Assembly (NCBI RefSeq): GCF_943734655.1
Contig: NC_071354.1
Span: forward strand, 4,437,001-4,501,000
DNA length: 64,000 nt
From: Sabethes cyaneus
Taxonomy: Eukaryota; Arthropoda; Insecta; Diptera; Culicidae
Direction: 5' to 3'
Shown: one piece after another, positions 11,801 to 23,822 of the stretch
Position numbering within the stretch: the first letter of the stretch is position 1
How the letters are laid out: every line of letters starts with the position of its first letter
The notes under the pieces: model-generated
Database searches by the model: none
Seen by the model: the letters and a program-made list of their open reading frames with translations, nothing else
What the model was told of the DNA's origin: nothing
Translations under genes and position numbers: made by a program

Positions 11801-14800
11801 ATTGAATTGTAATATAGTTTTTGGTTTATGTTTGCCGGTCATCGAGTCAACGAGTTGCCATGTTAACGAAAGAAGCAAAGCAACGAGGGATAAGTATTAG
11901 TATTATTTCATACAGGGTTACAAATTAATTCAGCACTAAATGCATCAAGTTACATTCAAACATGTATCCATTTTCATATTTCATATAATTATTTTAAACA
12001 TACTAACTTAAATGCAAACATTAAATTCTTTCTTAGTGATAACAGTTATTGAAATCATACTAATTACAAGCTTTCCGATATCAATACATATGCAGCCCCC
12101 TCGCGAAGCAAGTGCTGCACCGCACCGATCCATTACCGTTTATCCTACAGACAGATTCTTATTAGAACTAGTTACCTCTCTCTCCTTCTCTTCTCATATT
12201 TGCACTTGCAACTGTAAAATACCTCTTTTTCTCTGATATAGTGTCACGTTTTTTTGGCGAAGCAGATATGGTGTGAAGCGTGGGAGGATATTGTCATTTT
12301 TGATTTTATTCGTCATGTTTGCTATCCGCGTGCGCATGTCGTTGAACACCATTGACTGATTTTTGTTTCGTAAATGCGGTTACATGAACTCACTGTGCTT
12401 CCAGGTCAAGCCTTATATTGCGGGACGGTAAATCGGCATTGTGCAGATTTCATAAAAGTGTTTAACCCTTGGTTTGGACTTTCAATTAATTGAAGGTGCG
12501 GTGGGTAAGGATGCGTTTTTTTTTCGCCTTTGGACATTAGCTTGGCTTTGAATCCTTTGAATAGATTCTTTTGATGGTTGTTTGGAACTTGGAAGACCTG
12601 TGAATTCTCAGCTGTGAATAGGTTTAGTGCAAATGTGTTTTAAGCAAATTTGGATAATTTGACATTTTCTCAGTCAACTGAAAACTATGTATTGTCTGTT
12701 GTTTCGTTTTTTATGTTGTTCAGAGCTCTAGATACATGGAATTTCGCCTGTTTGGGGACGCGATAGGTAACTTTTTCGACACGTACAGAGTGGTCGTGCG
12801 ATTCTGAGTACACTTAGGTATCAGACTTTCACTTTAATCTGTAGACTTCGTAAGCGGTTTTTGCCGCCACACCGCATCAACTACTAGAAGCATATAATTT
12901 CCTACAATATATTTCTTATTTCGCGTGATAAAGATAATAATAAATACTAGTTTAAAATTGTAAAAAATTGTAATAAGTAGCCAGTTTCATCCATGTTACC
13001 GAGAGTTATGAATGAAGCGAAATATTGACTTATTTTACCCCACCACCATCTTTCGGTTAGTAGTATTTATGTTTAAACGTACTATTCGTACTATTCGTAC
13101 TATACTATGAAAACACCATCTACAGGGATGAGACATTGTCGCGGTTATGCACGATTTAGCAACACTCCCTACAGCCGGCTGTCTGGAGTTTAAATTGCTA
13201 TAAATACTTTTACCTAATATATAACTCTCTGCTTAGACTTAGTAATAGTGTGAGTACTCATTCAAATTTTTCATTGGAACAAATATATTCTCAAAACTAT
13301 AATAAATGAAAAAATTAAATACGATCGAATGAATAATGAATAGACGAAAAACATACCTAAAATTCTACATTTTATAAAAAAACAAAAAAGCAACGATCGC
13401 ATCACTTATCAAGGTGAATCCTGATCCAACAAACCCAACCTTACTAGCAAAACTCCTTCCTGTAATCTTTGTAGGGATGCAGAGGTTAACACGGTCCCTA
13501 GAACAGCAAAGATTACACTAACATTCCTTCCCCGTTCCCACCTGATTGCAAGGACGTGGCCGGCGCAGTTATTGATCATTACTATGTCGAATCACTGAAT
13601 TTTGCACAATGAGAATGATCGGTAAATCCCAACCACATTCATTTGATTCATTGTGCAATTTCACTGGTTCTGGTCAATCACTGAGTGCAACCATTGATAT
13701 GTGCAATCAGTCTAAGCTAAGCTAAGCTAAGCTTTTGAGTGTACTGTCATGAAACAATAGTCATTGGCCTAATCGCATTTTTTCGTTTTTACCGAGTTGC
13801 CCGTTAGAGGGTTAATTACTGGCGTCTCCTGGATTGGATTCCCTGGGGTGGGACAAAAAAGCAAAGCCTTGGGTTTATACCGTCGTTAGACATTACCTTT
13901 CTTTATCGACAGACTTCGCAGCCGGCTGTTAGAGTACAGGAAAATTATGGGGCTAGTGCAACGATCCTCTCACTCTATCTAGCAAGCACCGCCTAGCCGA
14001 GATTCGAACATACGACGACTGGCTTGTTAGACCAGCATAGTACCTCGAATATAACTGGGCGGTCCTGGGGTGGGACACGTACCATTAATTCCAATTTAAT
14101 CCTAAGTGGATTATAACAAATCGTCCAATGTTTATTACGTGGGACAAGATAGAACTAGATTGTTCGCTCAATAGGATTAATTTGATTGGGAGTCTATGGC
14201 ACAATTTTATTTCATAGGCAGTTTGCTTCTCGTATTATCCAATGTTTGAAAATATTTTCCCCTCGATATTACCCGTTTTTAATGTTAAGATGCATCATGT
14301 CAAACAGATGGAATCTTAGCAAAATGTGTATTAGAAACTTATGCTTTAAGGATTATATCTTATCCCGAAGCAAGAAGATTGTCTGCAGAGCAGTGGTGAT
14401 CCGATTAAGGTGATTCCACTGATAAAAAAAGATGCAGACCTGTACGCTATGAACTACATTTCGTCCAAAGTCGGTATGGACGAAAAGTACCGCGACATTG
14501 CGCTTGATACGGGTACATGGCCCCACGGCTTACTGTTCAGGGAATTTGAAGGCACCAGCGTAAAAACCTACTGGGCACCATCTATATCTCGAGTATCACC
14601 ATCCACTCCACGAATAGAGATAACCCCAGCGAGCAATCCACCGTCATCCATCATAGATCCGGGACCTTTGGAAATAGGTTCCTAGACGCCGAATGTAGGA
14701 CTGACAACCTTCCGTCGCCAAACTGGATGCCGGGATGCAACGATTTTAGTACTTCGGAAGCCCTCTACCCCTCCACCGCAGTCGAGCCATTGCCGCCAGC

Positions 14801-17800
14801 GTACAACAGTCGTCCCGGCACTGCGTGTGAGTATGGGGAACAGGGCTTCCAGAACCTAACTCTTGGCAAGTATAAATCTATAAAGTATATGCTCTGCTGA
14901 TGCGTACCGCGCTTTCAGATCAACGACCTCTGGACCACTGGAAGACCATTTGCCTTTCGCCCCTATTTCTACACCAAAAAGTTTAATGGAAACCCTCAAC
15001 CCGCCCGCCCCACTCAAGCCTCGCTATCTCGTCGATCGTTCAATCAGTTCCCGCCATCAAAGCCGTTCCGTTTCTGTGCGTGGGGTCGGCGATGAGGGTT
15101 TCCAACTTGCTTCCATAGGCAAGTATCGACATGATAACTCGTCTTCGCTTCCTGAAGTTCCTTCCGTCCATAGGTCGGTTTCTGGAACGACAAGCCCCGT
15201 CATCGAGCCTCTGATCCCAGCGTTCTCTCAAGCTGTTTTGCATCGTGTACCCCACCTTCAGAGTCGATCTATCGTTCCATCTCAACTGACAAAGTAGGAA
15301 ATAGCCAAAACGTGCGAACATCAGGGACAAAGCCCACAGCCACCCGCCAGAACGACGCCATGCCAAAATCTGGACTCCACTATGTACTATGGAAGTTCCC
15401 ATCCTCCCTGCCGCAGCCTTGGTATAGTGATGGGGGCTTCCAAAACTCCTGGCCAGGCAAGCGCATTATCGCCAATTCAGATTACCACCGTTGATTTGTC
15501 TTCCGATTCTAGCCCTTTGTCATCTAACCGGCCACTGAACAGCACGCGCGACATACAATACGATAACATCCACGTATATTACAAGAAAATCGGCGGAATG
15601 AACGCAAGCGTCCACGACTACCTGCTAGCATGCGCTGATAGTCCATACGATATAATTGTCTTGGTCGAAACCTGGCTTGACGATCGAACTTCCTCTACAC
15701 AAATCTTCGGACCGAACTACGAAGTCTTTCGCTGCGATCGAAATGTGCACAACAGTCGTAAATCAACGGGTGGCGGCGTTGTAATAGCAGTTCATCGCCA
15801 ACTCAAGGCCTCTGTCGAGCATGGTTAGGTCACTATAAAATTAACCGATCGCTGTTTACACCTGTGCGCTGTCTATTTCCCACCAGACCGGATAAGAGAT
15901 GCCGTTCTTCTTAAGGCTCACATGGCTTCGGTTTCCGAGATTTCCTCGGCAGCTTCCGCTTCTGACGACATGCTCATATTGGGCGATTTCAATCTTCCCA
16001 GTATAAATTGGTGTGAACGGGGCAACGGATATCTGTTCGTCGACTCCAGTTCTTCGACACATCCCCCGATCACCAATGAATTGCTCGACTGCTATAGCAC
16101 AGCTACTTTGCAACAAATCAATAAAATCCTCAACGAAAACGGACGCTGTTTAGATCTTTGCTTCTCCAGCATTCCCAGTCTTGCTCCTGAATGTGTGTTG
16201 GCACCGGCTCCTCTCGTCAAGGAAGCCCTCCATCATCCACCACTACTAATTTCGATTCGTCACATACACCGTCCAGGATGTCTAATATGCCACTGCCCGT
16301 GTACTACGATTTTAATTGCGCCGATTTCGACCTTATCCAAAGAACTTTAACGTGTATCGACTGGGATACAGCCCTGGATGCTAATGACGTTAACGCTGCT
16401 GCTTTGACTTTTTCACAGATTTTGAATTACATTATCGACCGCCACGTGCCTAAAAAAACGATACGCACAGAACCATATTACCTTGGATAAACGCTAGGCT
16501 GCGTCGCCTCAAATCCGAAAAAAAACTGCATTAAGGAGGTACTCACGGTACAAGACCCAATCGCTGCGAAACCACTATCTGGCGCTCAACAGACGTTACA
16601 AAAAATTCAGTCGTCACTGCTTCCGTAAATACTTAAACAACGTCCAGTGCAGATTGAAACGTAGCCCTAAGTCATTCTGGAAATATGTGAATGCTCAACG
16701 AAAAGACAACGATCTTCCGTCAGCAATGTTCTTTGGAAACGACACTGCTACTGATATGGATATGGTTTGTCAACTATTCTCACGGAAATTCTCCAGTGTC
16801 TTTGTTAACGAAAGGCTGTCTGACACAGAAGTATCGACTGCACTAGAAAGCGTTCCCAGTCTCGGCGACTCTCTCAATAACCTGACTATTGACGATGCTA
16901 TGATTAGGCTGGCCGCTCTGAAGCTAGAAAGCTCTTCCTCCGGTGGACCGGACGGCATACCTTCAATCTTTTTGAAGAACTGTATTGAAACCTTGGTAGC
17001 CCCAATCCGTCGTCTGCTTAGCTTATCGATTAGCTCAGGAGTATTTCCTTCTGCCTGGAAATCCGCTTATATGTTTCCAGTTCATAAGAAGGGTAATAAA
17101 AGAAACGTGGACAATTACAGAGGAATCTCGGCCTTATGTGCATTATCAAAACTCTTCGAGCTTGTCGTGATCGCACCAATTTCCTCGTTCGTCCAGCAGT
17201 ATTTGGCCGATGAACAACACGGATTCAAGCCTAAGCGCTCAACGACCACCAATCTACTAACACTCACTTCCCACATAACGGACTGCTTCGACGACCGTTC
17301 TCAGACAGGCGTCATCTACACGGACCTCTCTGCTGCCTTTGATAAGCTGAATCATCAAATCACTATCGCTAAACTGGATCAACTCGGCTTTGGAGGGCCG
17401 CTGCTCCAGTGGTTTAAATCGTATCTGTCGAATCGTCTCGTTAATGTATCTATCGACTGGTCCATTTCGCAGGCTTTCACCGCCTTCTCTGGAACTCCGC
17501 AAGGTAGCCATCTTGGTCCTTTGGTTTTCCTTATCTATTTTAACTACGTCAATATAACGCTCAAAGGTCCTCGGCTTGCGTTTGCCGACGACTTAAAATC
17601 GCAAAAAGTAAATGACTCGTCTGATACTCTCGCACTCCAGGACCAGCTGTCGATATTTGCCGAATGGTGTAAAAACAATCGTTTAAGATTCAAGGGGTTC
17701 AAGATAAATGTGAAGTGATTACGTTCTCCAGAAAGCTGAATCCGATAATCTTCGAATACCGACTGTCAAGCATATCTTTACGACGTGTAGATTGCGTCAA

Positions 17801-20798
17801 CGATCTCCAAACTGACCTTTAAACAACACGTTTTCTTTCGTTGTCGACAAGGCAGGCATTTGGGATTCATCATGCGTATCGCCAAAAGCTTCAATGATAT
17901 ATACTGCTTGAAATCACTCTACTGTGCGTTAGTTCGTTTTAAATCTTGAATACTGCGCACCCGTATGGAGCCCGTATTATCAAAACGGCGTCACCCGAAT
18001 CGAGGCAGTACAGCGGAGGTTTATTCGCTTTGCGCTCCGACGACTACCACGGAACGACCTGATCAGACTACCAAGCTACGAACAGCGTTGCAGACTAATC
18101 GCCCTGGACTCTCTGCAAAGACGTCGGCACGTAATCAAAGCTGTTTTTATATCAGATGTTTTGACGTCCCGGATCGACTGCCCTTGGATACTTGAGAGAA
18201 TCGATATTTCAGCTCCGCCTCGCTTAACACGGAACAATTCATTTTTACGTATACCACACAGAAGAACCAACTACAGCACCTTTAGCACTATACCTGGCTT
18301 ACAACGCAATTTTAACCGTTTTGTATCCTGTTTTGACTTTGGCGTTAGCCGCAACGTGTTGAAATCTCGCGTTAGAACATTAGCTAGTAGTTTTTATTAG
18401 TCATTAGGATCCAGAAATTTGTTGACTGCTTAGAAAAAAGACCTTTATCTCAACATGACATCTCAAAATGTCGCTGAGCTAGGTTTAAATTTTTTACGTA
18501 ACAAGAAAGATAATTTTGTAAGGATTCAAATGGGAATGGTATTCAAGTAGACCTACGCCACTCTTATTGATATTTGAGCTCAATTGAAAGTTATTGACGT
18601 TACTCCGATTTACAGTCATTCAAGAAAATTTAAAAAATTTAGCAATTATTGTACTTACTTGTAGCAGCCTCTACGCCTCCTTTAAAATTCGGGTTGATCA
18701 GTACCTTCCGCGGTAGAACAGGGGTTGCAGGAATCTGAGGTACGGCAGCGGCCGCCAGTGGCCCAGTGTCGAAGTTCAAGATCGGCGGTTGGTTTTGCGG
18801 TGGAATGGCTCCCATCGGACCGGGAGGTGGTCCGGTCGGGGGCATTGATGGACCGCCGCCAGGACCGCCCATTGGTCCGCCAACGTACGGTGGCCCGCCG
18901 TGCGGTGGAGGACCGCCGGGTCCATTCGGTCGGAACATTGGACCACCGGGTCCCATACGTGGCCCAGGACGCATAGGATCGAACGGTGGACGGTCGCCAG
19001 GCCGAATCATTCCGGGTCGCATCATATGTTCGAACGGTGGTCCACGTGGAGGAAACGGGGGCCGACCTCCCATTGGGAAGTTCATCCGATTGTTGCGGAA
19101 ATTATTCATATCGCCCGGAAAACCTGGTCGTGGTGGAAATCTAGGGCGCATACCACCTCGAAATGGTCCCGGACCAAAATTTGGACCTCCTGGATGAATA
19201 GGCATTCCCATGGGGGGAAAGTGCTGCTGCTGGTCATTGGCAGAGGGCCCGGGATCTCCGGAATGTTTGTAATTGTTTGGTCTATTCGAGAGATGGCGAT
19301 GTTGTGGTGGCTGCTGCTGCTCGCGTAGCAGTGGGTGTGCCTTATTGGCTCCATCCAAATGTTTACCTTCATGCTTCCAGTCTCGCTTTTCCGAGGATTC
19401 ATCTGTGTCGTAGGAAAACTCAGGCTCACGATCCTGATGGGTAACGTAGAGATCCAGCACGTCTTCCGAAGAGGTAGTGTCGCACAGTTGGCTGGAGGAT
19501 TTGTCTCTGGTTGAATCCTGATGTTTTAATTCACTTTCCTGCTTTGTAGCATTTTCAATGGATGAAGCCTGTGAAGAAACGGGTTCGGTTTCTTCCTCGG
19601 TATGGTAGCTTTGTTTGGAACAGAAAACCTCTACATCCGTCAGCGAGGCCGACGAGTCGGTTACTACAGACGTCGCAGAAGTCTCCGTTTCCGTGGTCGT
19701 ATGGCTTACGGAGTCTGATTCCGTAGACGCGGGAAGGATGGATTCTTCACTCGAAGGGAGTTCTTCTTTGACCACAGACGGCTGTTTGTACGTTTCTTGC
19801 TGCTTTGCATGTGGCACGGCCACCACCGCCGGTACAGATTGCGGTTGCTGCTCGATTTGTTGCTTCACATCTGGCAAAGATGCTGGTTTAGTCTCTTCTG
19901 AAACGACCGATTTTGGCGTTGCGCTACGACGGACTGGCGGTCTTTTTACTGCTGGGGCGGGTGCTGTCTTTTTCGGGGCTTCTTCCCGAGAACTCGGAGG
20001 TACTGGCGCGTCCGACGGGGCTTTCTTTCGATTGCTGAGATTTTCAGCCTGTTGTTTTTCTTTCTCTTTAGCAGCCAGCTGTTTGGCGACCCAGTCCTCC
20101 GATTCGCTGAGCAGAAACTCCTCTTCGTGTTGATCTAGTTTAACGTTGCTCTCTGGGGGAGGGAGAAATATGGAAAGGAACAAATAGAAAATGTTAACGA
20201 TATATTACGTTTTTTGACAAGTAAATTTAAAAATGTAGACCCGAATTAGGTTTATAATGAAACAAAAGGCGCGTATAATCATGGAGTACTTTTGGGTTAG
20301 TTAAAGTAATTTATGCAATAAAAAAAATTTCGTAAATATTGATAAACCAACGAAATAATAAAATAATATTAATTAAATAGTTCTTGATAACGAAGATATT
20401 TTCTTTTCAACTTACTGAGAGCGCTACAAAAGCGATCCTTGATAGACTTGATTTACTCTGATTAAAAAATTAGTTTTTTAAAGCATCTGAATTTCAAATT
20501 TACAATTGCAAAACTAAAACCTTAATGCTATTTAATTAATATTAATCCAGTCAAAACCATAACTTAGAAACTTGTGCTAAAAGTATTTGCTTACAACACA
20601 GATAATTTTACAAATCTGTGCAGGAAAAAAAAAACATTTTTTCACTATTTCAATTAAGTTTTCCATAAATCAAGAAGCAGACTTACCATCATCCGACAGC
20701 AGCAGATCGTCCTCATTCAGTAAGGTCGGATCCTCGCCGTCTCCCAGCTCGTAATTGAGCAAGTCGTCACTATGTTTTCGCAGGTGATGATTGGTCAT
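8897..20798 (-). CDS. RE/RD-rich, proline-glycine-rich nuclear protein, probably RBM33-like
   Basis: Five coding exons join in phase: 20798-20687, 20152-18659, 10378-9855, 9782-9633 and 9562-8897, giving 981 residues. The first exon encodes an acidic N-terminus (LLNEDDLLLSDD near residues 27-37). Exon 2 holds Glu/Lys and Ser/Thr-rich stretches, then a Pro/Gly/Arg/Met tract at about residues 355-495. Exon 3 (536-710) has a long RE/RD/SR dipeptide tract from about 587. Exon 4 (711-760) is a charged helix (EIKAYRLEIEKQKAIREKIL). Exon 5 is Ser-rich and ends in a basic segment (VFDRLDKRIG). The acidic start, proline-rich middle and charged coiled coil recall animal RBM33, an RNA-binding and export-linked protein. 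I see no clear RRM, so the family name is inference. RE/SR tracts point to nuclear RNA processing. I chose the ATG at 20798; an in-frame non-ATG extension upstream is less likely. The third intron boundary (10379-18658) spans 8.3 kb and is full of transposons. Confidence 0.7.
10461..10554. repeat. 94 bp palindromic mini-element
   Basis: The ends are near-perfect inverted repeats of about 22 bp: CACTATTATACTGCCGCTAC on the left against GTAGCGGCAGTATAGTG on the right. The arms continue imperfectly into CAGTCCCAT-type sequence, so the whole unit folds into one hairpin. It sits about 80 bp upstream of an intron acceptor. Confidence 0.7.
11612..13756 (+). mobile_element. 2.1 kb non-coding retroposon with (TAAGC)n tail and 25 bp target duplication
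   Basis: A 25-base sequence beginning CTTTTGAGTGTACTGTCATG is present identically at 11612-11636 and 13732-13756. The DNA between ends in an AAGCT/TAAGC pentamer run (13713-13732) directly before the second copy. A long perfect target duplication preceded by a simple-repeat tail is the signature of target-primed reverse transcription, so 11637-13731 is one insertion. It has no reverse transcriptase or other convincing ORF. The last ~350 bp (from about 13395) are less AT-rich and may be the conserved 3' end that the enzyme recognises. It may be a LINE copy reduced to its 3' part or a long non-autonomous retroposon. Confidence 0.65.
13842..14077 (-). mobile_element. tRNA-derived SINE with 14 bp target duplication
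   Basis: CCTGGGGTGGGACA occurs at 13842-13855 and 14064-14077. The 208 bp between them, read on the minus strand, carry a tRNA-like A box (TGGTCTAACAAGCC) followed by a B box (GTTCGAATCTC), the internal RNA polymerase III promoter. The element then runs to a T-rich end next to the left duplication. The layout matches Feilai-like tRNA SINEs of mosquitoes, though family identity was not tested. It lies inside the large intron, in the same orientation as the host gene. Confidence 0.75.
14390..18400 (+). mobile_element. frameshifted non-LTR retrotransposon (CR1/Jockey-like group)
   Basis: The 3' part of ORF1 is at 14410-14685. ORF2 follows in several frames: endonuclease domain at about 15530-16350 (YDIIVLVETWLDD, then ILGDFNLPSINW), a linker, and reverse transcriptase at 16654-17718. 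The reverse transcriptase carries SSSSGGPDGIP, VIYTDLSAAFDKLNH, SGTPQGSHLGPL and the catalytic FADDLK. A C-terminal region lies at 17900-18400. Frame breaks near 15829, 16350-16490 and 17718 kill it. The catalytic box remains intact, so the copy is fairly young. It sits inside an intron in antisense to the host gene. The 5' end is truncated and no target duplication was found. Clade assignment is uncertain. Confidence 0.8.
20153..20686 (-). other. first intron of the RBM33-like gene
   Basis: Donor GTAAGT directly follows exon 1 at 20687 and a strong polypyrimidine-CAG acceptor precedes exon 2 at 20152. Splicing joins a split Glu codon. AT-rich, no other content seen. Confidence 0.8.
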
Positions 20799-21600
20799 AC
20801 CGGATCGGGCACGGGTGCACAGAAAAGAAACGAATGAAAAGTCGATTTTAGTAAATGCACCATCAATTTTCCAGCAATCACTTCTAACGGCAGAGAATAA
20901 CTTTTTCCAATGATTTAGAGCAAACAACACGATGCAAAACGAAAACCGGCAGGAAAAAATAGAACAACTCGCATTTGGCTGATAAATCCCGAAAGAAAAA
21001 AAAATGCCAGCTCCCGAAAAGCCGAAAGATTACGAAAAAGTAGAAAAACACATGTACAAGCCAAGCTCAGGGCGCTAGTTTAGCTTCTAATTCTACTCAG
21101 AAGCCGACTATTTTTGAACGATTCCGTAAGTTAGCACTTGCAACACATTTTCCACCTCTTATTGATCGAACTAGAAGCGATTAAATTGCCAATTTTCACA
21201 AAAAATAACTACGTTTGAAAGTGGCACAAACTTACTTTATATCCGACATCTTGGTTAAACTTGTTTTGACGTTTAATTTGGCGAGTGTGCAACGGCGTTT
21301 GACAGATGACAGCCGTTGGCAGAAGTCGACAATTCGACATAAATTTATGCTTTCTTCTGAACGCAGTGGCGTACTCATTCAATCTACCCATTGGTTCTTA
21401 TACTTACTACTATTATAGGTATTTACCCTATTTACCTAATACCTAATAGGTATAGCCAACGCGGCACGTTTCTGTTCGTAATATAATAAAAAGTATAGGA
21501 GTGCTGCTATGGTTGTACCGTTGTACGGCACAAGGTTTATACTTTTTTATGTCCGTAGAATGTATCTATTTATCGTATTGCTGATTGCAAGGAAGATTGT
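20799..21600. other. 5' flank of the RBM33-like gene
   Basis: Probably contains the 5' UTR and promoter of the minus-strand gene. No TATA box stands out. Short TATTAGGTA-like repeats occur at 21415-21450. Confidence 0.4.
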
Positions 21601-21640
21601 CAATCAATAAGTGCACAATCGCTCATAAAAGTATTGCTGA

Positions 21641-21998
21641 TTGCAAGGAAAATTGTACCATCCAAAGTGCGATATCGCTCATAAAAGTGTTATTTTGCAT
21701 TAAATCGTTTCGGTATCTTCGGCGCACTTTTTCGTTATATTCCAAGCAATAAGTGCGCCGAAGAGACCGAAAGGATTTAATGCAAAATAGCACTTTTATG
21801 AGCGATATCGCACTTTGGATGGTACAATTTTCCTTGCAATTGACAATACTATTTTGGCTTAAATCGTTTCGGTCTCTTCGACGCACTTACTGCTTGGAAT
21901 GTAACAAAAAGTGCGCCGAAGATACCGAAACGATTTAATGCAGGATCGCACTTTTATGAGTGATTCCGCACTTTGGATGGTTCCATTTTTCTTGCAAT
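21641..21998. repeat. 89 bp inverted-repeat unit, head to head, plus further copies
   Basis: Arms at 21641-21729 and 21751-21839 are near-perfect inverted copies of an 89 bp unit that starts AAGTGCGCCGAAGA and ends TTTTCCTTGCAA, with a 21 bp loop. A reverse partial copy lies at 21860-21891 and a third forward copy at 21909-21998. A further diverged copy lies far away at 54709-54804. The unit has internal mirror motifs around AGCGATATCGCACTTT. It looks like a dispersed MITE-type family that has stacked on itself here. Confidence 0.75.
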
Positions 21999-22479
21999 CA
22001 GCAATATTTATGTACATTATTTGCGCGCATTATTTTCATGATTGTGAGGAACGTGCTGCTCGAGCGAAAGATGCTGATACTACTTTACATTGGTACTGAT
22101 CCAGGGGGGATGCAATCGATATAAATATCATCACGTTTACCTACTAGCGACGTAAAAACGACATCGGTAAAATATTTGATATTTTGGGGGCTTCGTCTGA
22201 GTTCCTTGGAGCGCAAATTCTAATCAAAAAGTGGTGTAAAACATAGTCTTCAATCAAATCCTCACACTTAAATATCTCGGTAAAATTTTACCAAAATCTA
22301 AACAACTGAACGTTCGGTAAAAATTTCGGTTAATCATATCGAAGTTTAACGAAATTTAGTAATATTTGGTACCATAAAATTTTTTACCGAGCATTCACCT
22401 GTTAGATCTCGGTCAAAAATTAACGAGTTTTAGTGATAGTATTTTATTGAGGATCATCATGTTTTGGGCTACTTTTTAG
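21999..22479. other. intergenic, nothing recognised
   Basis: AT-rich, with repeated CGGTAAAA/TTTACCGA words at 22160-22400 suggesting a degraded short repeat, but no boundaries can be drawn. Confidence 0.4.
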
Positions 22480-22785
22480 TTCAAATCTGTTCCAAAATTT
22501 GTTACAAAATGTGGTCTACAAACTAGTCTAGGTCCTAAATTTGGTTCAAAATCTGATCTGAAAAGTCCAAAATTGGATTAACAGTGTGGCCCACAATGTG
22601 GTCTGTAATCTGATGTAGCTGCAAGATCTGGTTCAGGTTCAGGATGTAGTCTAGGTAGGTCCAGGATCTGATCAAAAATGAGGTCCAGTTGTGAAAAAAT
22701 GTGGTTCAAAATCCAAATCTGATAAAAAATGTGGTTCAAAATCCGGTCCAAAATCTGATGCAGGTCTAAAATGTGGGCCAGATCA
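22480..22785. repeat. degenerate minisatellite
   Basis: A diverged tandem array of words such as GGTTCAAAATCTG, GGTCCAAAATCTG and AAAATGTGGTTC, with a period of roughly 12-25 bases. The copies are too diverged to count. No coding potential. Confidence 0.55.
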
Positions 22786-23822
22786 TATGAGTATATACGA
22801 ATTAAAAGGATTTCTTCTCGTTTATTCTGCCAGATTGCTGAAAAGATTTACTCCTATTTTCATGTAAAAAATTGATCTTTAACTGGAACTTTTGAAATGA
22901 GCGATATTCGAGAAAATCAAGAAAATTTACCGGATTTTCTAGGAGTTGCATCACCTTTCTAAGGCAGTTTTTCAGGTTGTGCAGAAGCAGATCCCAAAAT
23001 ATCCAAAAATAAAACGCCATAAGTGTTCAAATTCATTTTTAAATGAAAATTTTTCGCTAATCAATCGATTATTCATCTATGTTCGCTTGTTTCACGGTAG
23101 CTACATGTTGACCGAATGTTACTGTAATAAATGTAACAAATGTGAGGTTGGTACAATCACACTAATTTTGTTGACCAGTGTAATAGGTAAATTTTCTGTT
23201 GAAAATTTACTGGATATCCTGAGTTACCCTGGGATCCTTTTTGGTTGCCTACAGTTTAAAATTGTTGGATGTTGGACACTAGCTACAGCACTGATTGAGG
23301 AACAGATATCGATGCATTTGTTGAGATCTATTAGGGGACTCGTAACTCCTTCGAAATAACGATACGGAATACCTACCTAGTTAGTGACGATCGCGTCTGA
23401 ATGTGTATGCATCCGTGAAAAGATCTCACAAATTGGCAATCCTTGCCTTTGAAAAGATGAATCTTTACTGAGCTGCATAAACACGACTAATAAATCAAGG
23501 CCTTCTATGCAAAGAGTAATGCAGTCAATAATATATGTGTATAATGAAACAATAAATATTATTCCTCAAATTGTTCACATCAATGATCTTCATTTGCGTT
23601 AGCTAATTGCATCCTTAAAACATTACCAGATGTATTTAAACGCTAAAGAGTTGTAGTCCTTAATGTACGACATTAGTTAATATAACATATATGGTGAATC
23701 CGACGTTCCCCTCTCCATCAAGTACCGCTCATCTGCTGAACACTCCTCCATTCGGGTGATTGATTGCTGGTGTCGATTGATGATTTAATGCTTTCATACG
23801 AGAGGCAGGAGACTTCTCCTCC
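22786..23822. other. intergenic, no gene supported
   Basis: AT-rich. The longest open frame (22946-23359) has no recognisable domain. The right-hand part probably includes the 3' UTR of the minus-strand SEC61 gamma gene. Confidence 0.45.

Larger units (their letters stand above)
10379..18658 (-). other. 8.3 kb transposon-filled intron of the RBM33-like gene
   Basis: The donor GTAAGT follows exon 2 at 18659 and the acceptor TTACAG precedes exon 3 at 10378. Joining restores a serine codon in frame. The intron holds a hairpin MITE, a 2.1 kb retroposon, a SINE and a LINE, listed separately. The unassigned parts are 10555-11611, 14078-14389 and 18401-18658; they are AT-rich and hold nothing I recognise. 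Confidence 0.8.

Noticed and set aside
13956..14063. a genuine tRNA gene
   Set aside because: A and B boxes are present, but there is no full cloverleaf or acceptor stem, and the unit is bounded by a 14 bp target duplication, so it is a SINE.
18766..19328. Gly/Pro-rich plus-strand open frames
   Set aside because: They are antisense to the Pro/Gly-rich exon 2 of the RBM33-like gene and have no independent support.
22946..23359. 137-codon open frame with Cys-rich stretch
   Set aside because: No recognisable domain, no splice or codon support, and the Cys residues do not form a zinc-binding spacing.
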